The translations under genes and the position numbers were made by a program. The notes under the pieces are model-generated. The model searched no databases. It saw only the letters and a program-made list of their open reading frames with translations, and was not told where the DNA came from. Source: Methylobacteriaceae bacterium (GTDB lineage: Bacteria; Pseudomonadota; Alphaproteobacteria; Rhizobiales; Beijerinckiaceae). From it: 5,710 nt of DNA. Of this stretch, positions 5,278 through 5,710 are shown one piece after another; positions within the stretch are counted from its first letter, which is position 1, and every line of letters begins with the position of its first letter. Location of the stretch: contig JAISTL010000103.1 in the NCBI GenBank assembly GCA_031272615.1, forward strand, positions 1-5,710, in the 5' to 3' direction.

Positions 5278-5710
5278 TCAACTCCAAATTCTGTCATGGG
5301 CCCACTGTCTGTCCCAAGAGCTCGTGTCCTCCCAGAGGCCCGGGCGTTTCGGATTGATGTGCTCTCGCAGCACCTCGTCATCGAGTTCCCCGATCCCCAG
5401 TCCGGGCTTGTCGCTGATTTCGATCCAGCCGTTTTGCACAAAGGTGAAATCCTGGTCCTTGACCAGGCTGTTCCACCAGGGAACATCGTTGGAATGGAAC
5501 TCCATGGCGATGAAGTTGTTCCCCATGGCGGCACTGACATGGGCCGCCGCCATGCCGCCCACCGGCGTCTCCGCCATATGCACGATGGCGGCGATTCCGT
5601 GCTCCTCGGCCATGGCGGCGATCTTGAGGGTTTCGGAAATTCCACCGGCGGTCAGCACATCGGGATGGACAATTGACACGGCCCGATTCTCAAACAGCGG
5701 AATGAACGAT
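5278..5710 (-). CDS. Mandelate racemase/muconate lactonizing enzyme-family protein, C-terminal part
   Basis: The frame is open to the right edge; 143 C-terminal residues are visible, roughly the last third of a family protein of 370-420. Members abstract a proton alpha to a carboxylate, using Mg2+, and act as sugar-acid dehydratases, racemases or cycloisomerases. Seen here: H15-P-D17 followed by AGGISE, H44 in AIVHMAETPVGG, and E70 in FIAMEFH. D17 and H44 are 27 residues apart, matching the Asp-His base dyad of the mandelate racemase subgroup (D270/H297). E70 is a candidate for the family's conserved C-terminal glutamate. Next come a V-P-W-W, a P-G-L-G-I-G-E-L turn typical of the barrel end, and a Trp/Asp-rich tail ending D-R-I-W-S. 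The Mg2+ ligands and the capping domain lie outside the window, so substrate and reaction cannot be given. It is the upstream partner of the dehydrogenase gene. A start at the GTG at 5679 would break the barrel and is rejected. Confidence 0.85.
   Translation of the reverse strand, partial: SFIPLFENRAVSIVHPDVLTAGGISETLKIAAMAEEHGIAAIVHMAETPVGGMAAAHVSAAMGNNFIAMEFHSNDVPWWNSLVKDQDFTFVQNGWIEISDKPGLGIGELDDEVLREHINPKRPGLWEDTSSWDRQWAHDRIWS

Noticed and set aside
5296..5676. A 126-codon plus-strand frame opposite the enolase-family gene.
   Set aside because: The minus-strand frame has catalytic-site motifs in order, and the plus frame has none.

Overview
This window looks like chromosomal DNA of a moderately GC-rich proteobacterium. 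The best taxonomic clue is a full-length HWE-type sensor histidine kinase, a family concentrated in Alphaproteobacteria. This placement is an inference: the PyrE and PyrF sequences alone do not fix the taxon. I see no rRNA, tRNA, CRISPR array, IS element or transposase.

Layout, left to right. (1) 1-1283, minus strand: a pyrF-pyrE pair for the last two steps of de novo UMP synthesis. pyrF overlaps the start of pyrE by 25 bases, and pyrE has a perfect AGGAGG ribosome binding site inside pyrF. pyrE runs off the left edge. (2) 1284-1703: a 420-base gap between divergent genes. It holds a GC-rich cluster of small hairpins (two with GNRA tetraloops on the plus strand), a weak terminator-like stem with five Ts, a spaced 7-base inverted repeat, a repeated 10-mer, and then an AT-rich stretch with a plausible promoter for the kinase. 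(3) 1704-3842, plus strand: a membrane-bound kinase built as TM, Cache-like sensor, TM, HAMP-like linker, PAS_3, HWE kinase, with no partner response regulator in view. (4) 3911-4228, minus strand: the C-terminal metal-binding (FCD) part of a GntR-family regulator that has lost its DNA-binding half. (5) 4283-5233, minus strand: a complete NAD-dependent D-2-hydroxyacid dehydrogenase. (6) 5278-5710, minus strand: the C-terminal part of a mandelate racemase/muconate lactonizing enzyme-type enolase superfamily protein, entering from the right edge.

Parts 4-6 share one strand and read as the end of a sugar-acid or hydroxyacid catabolic operon: a dehydratase or racemase, then a dehydrogenase, then a broken regulator of the class that usually controls such operons. 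The regulator remnant is visibly more AT-rich than the kinase, which suggests a decaying or acquired accessory segment. The kinase converges on this cluster and diverges from pyrFE; the sequence shows no functional link among the three. I found no clear new defence or mobile system. The items most worth checking are the structured intergenic segment and the headless regulator.
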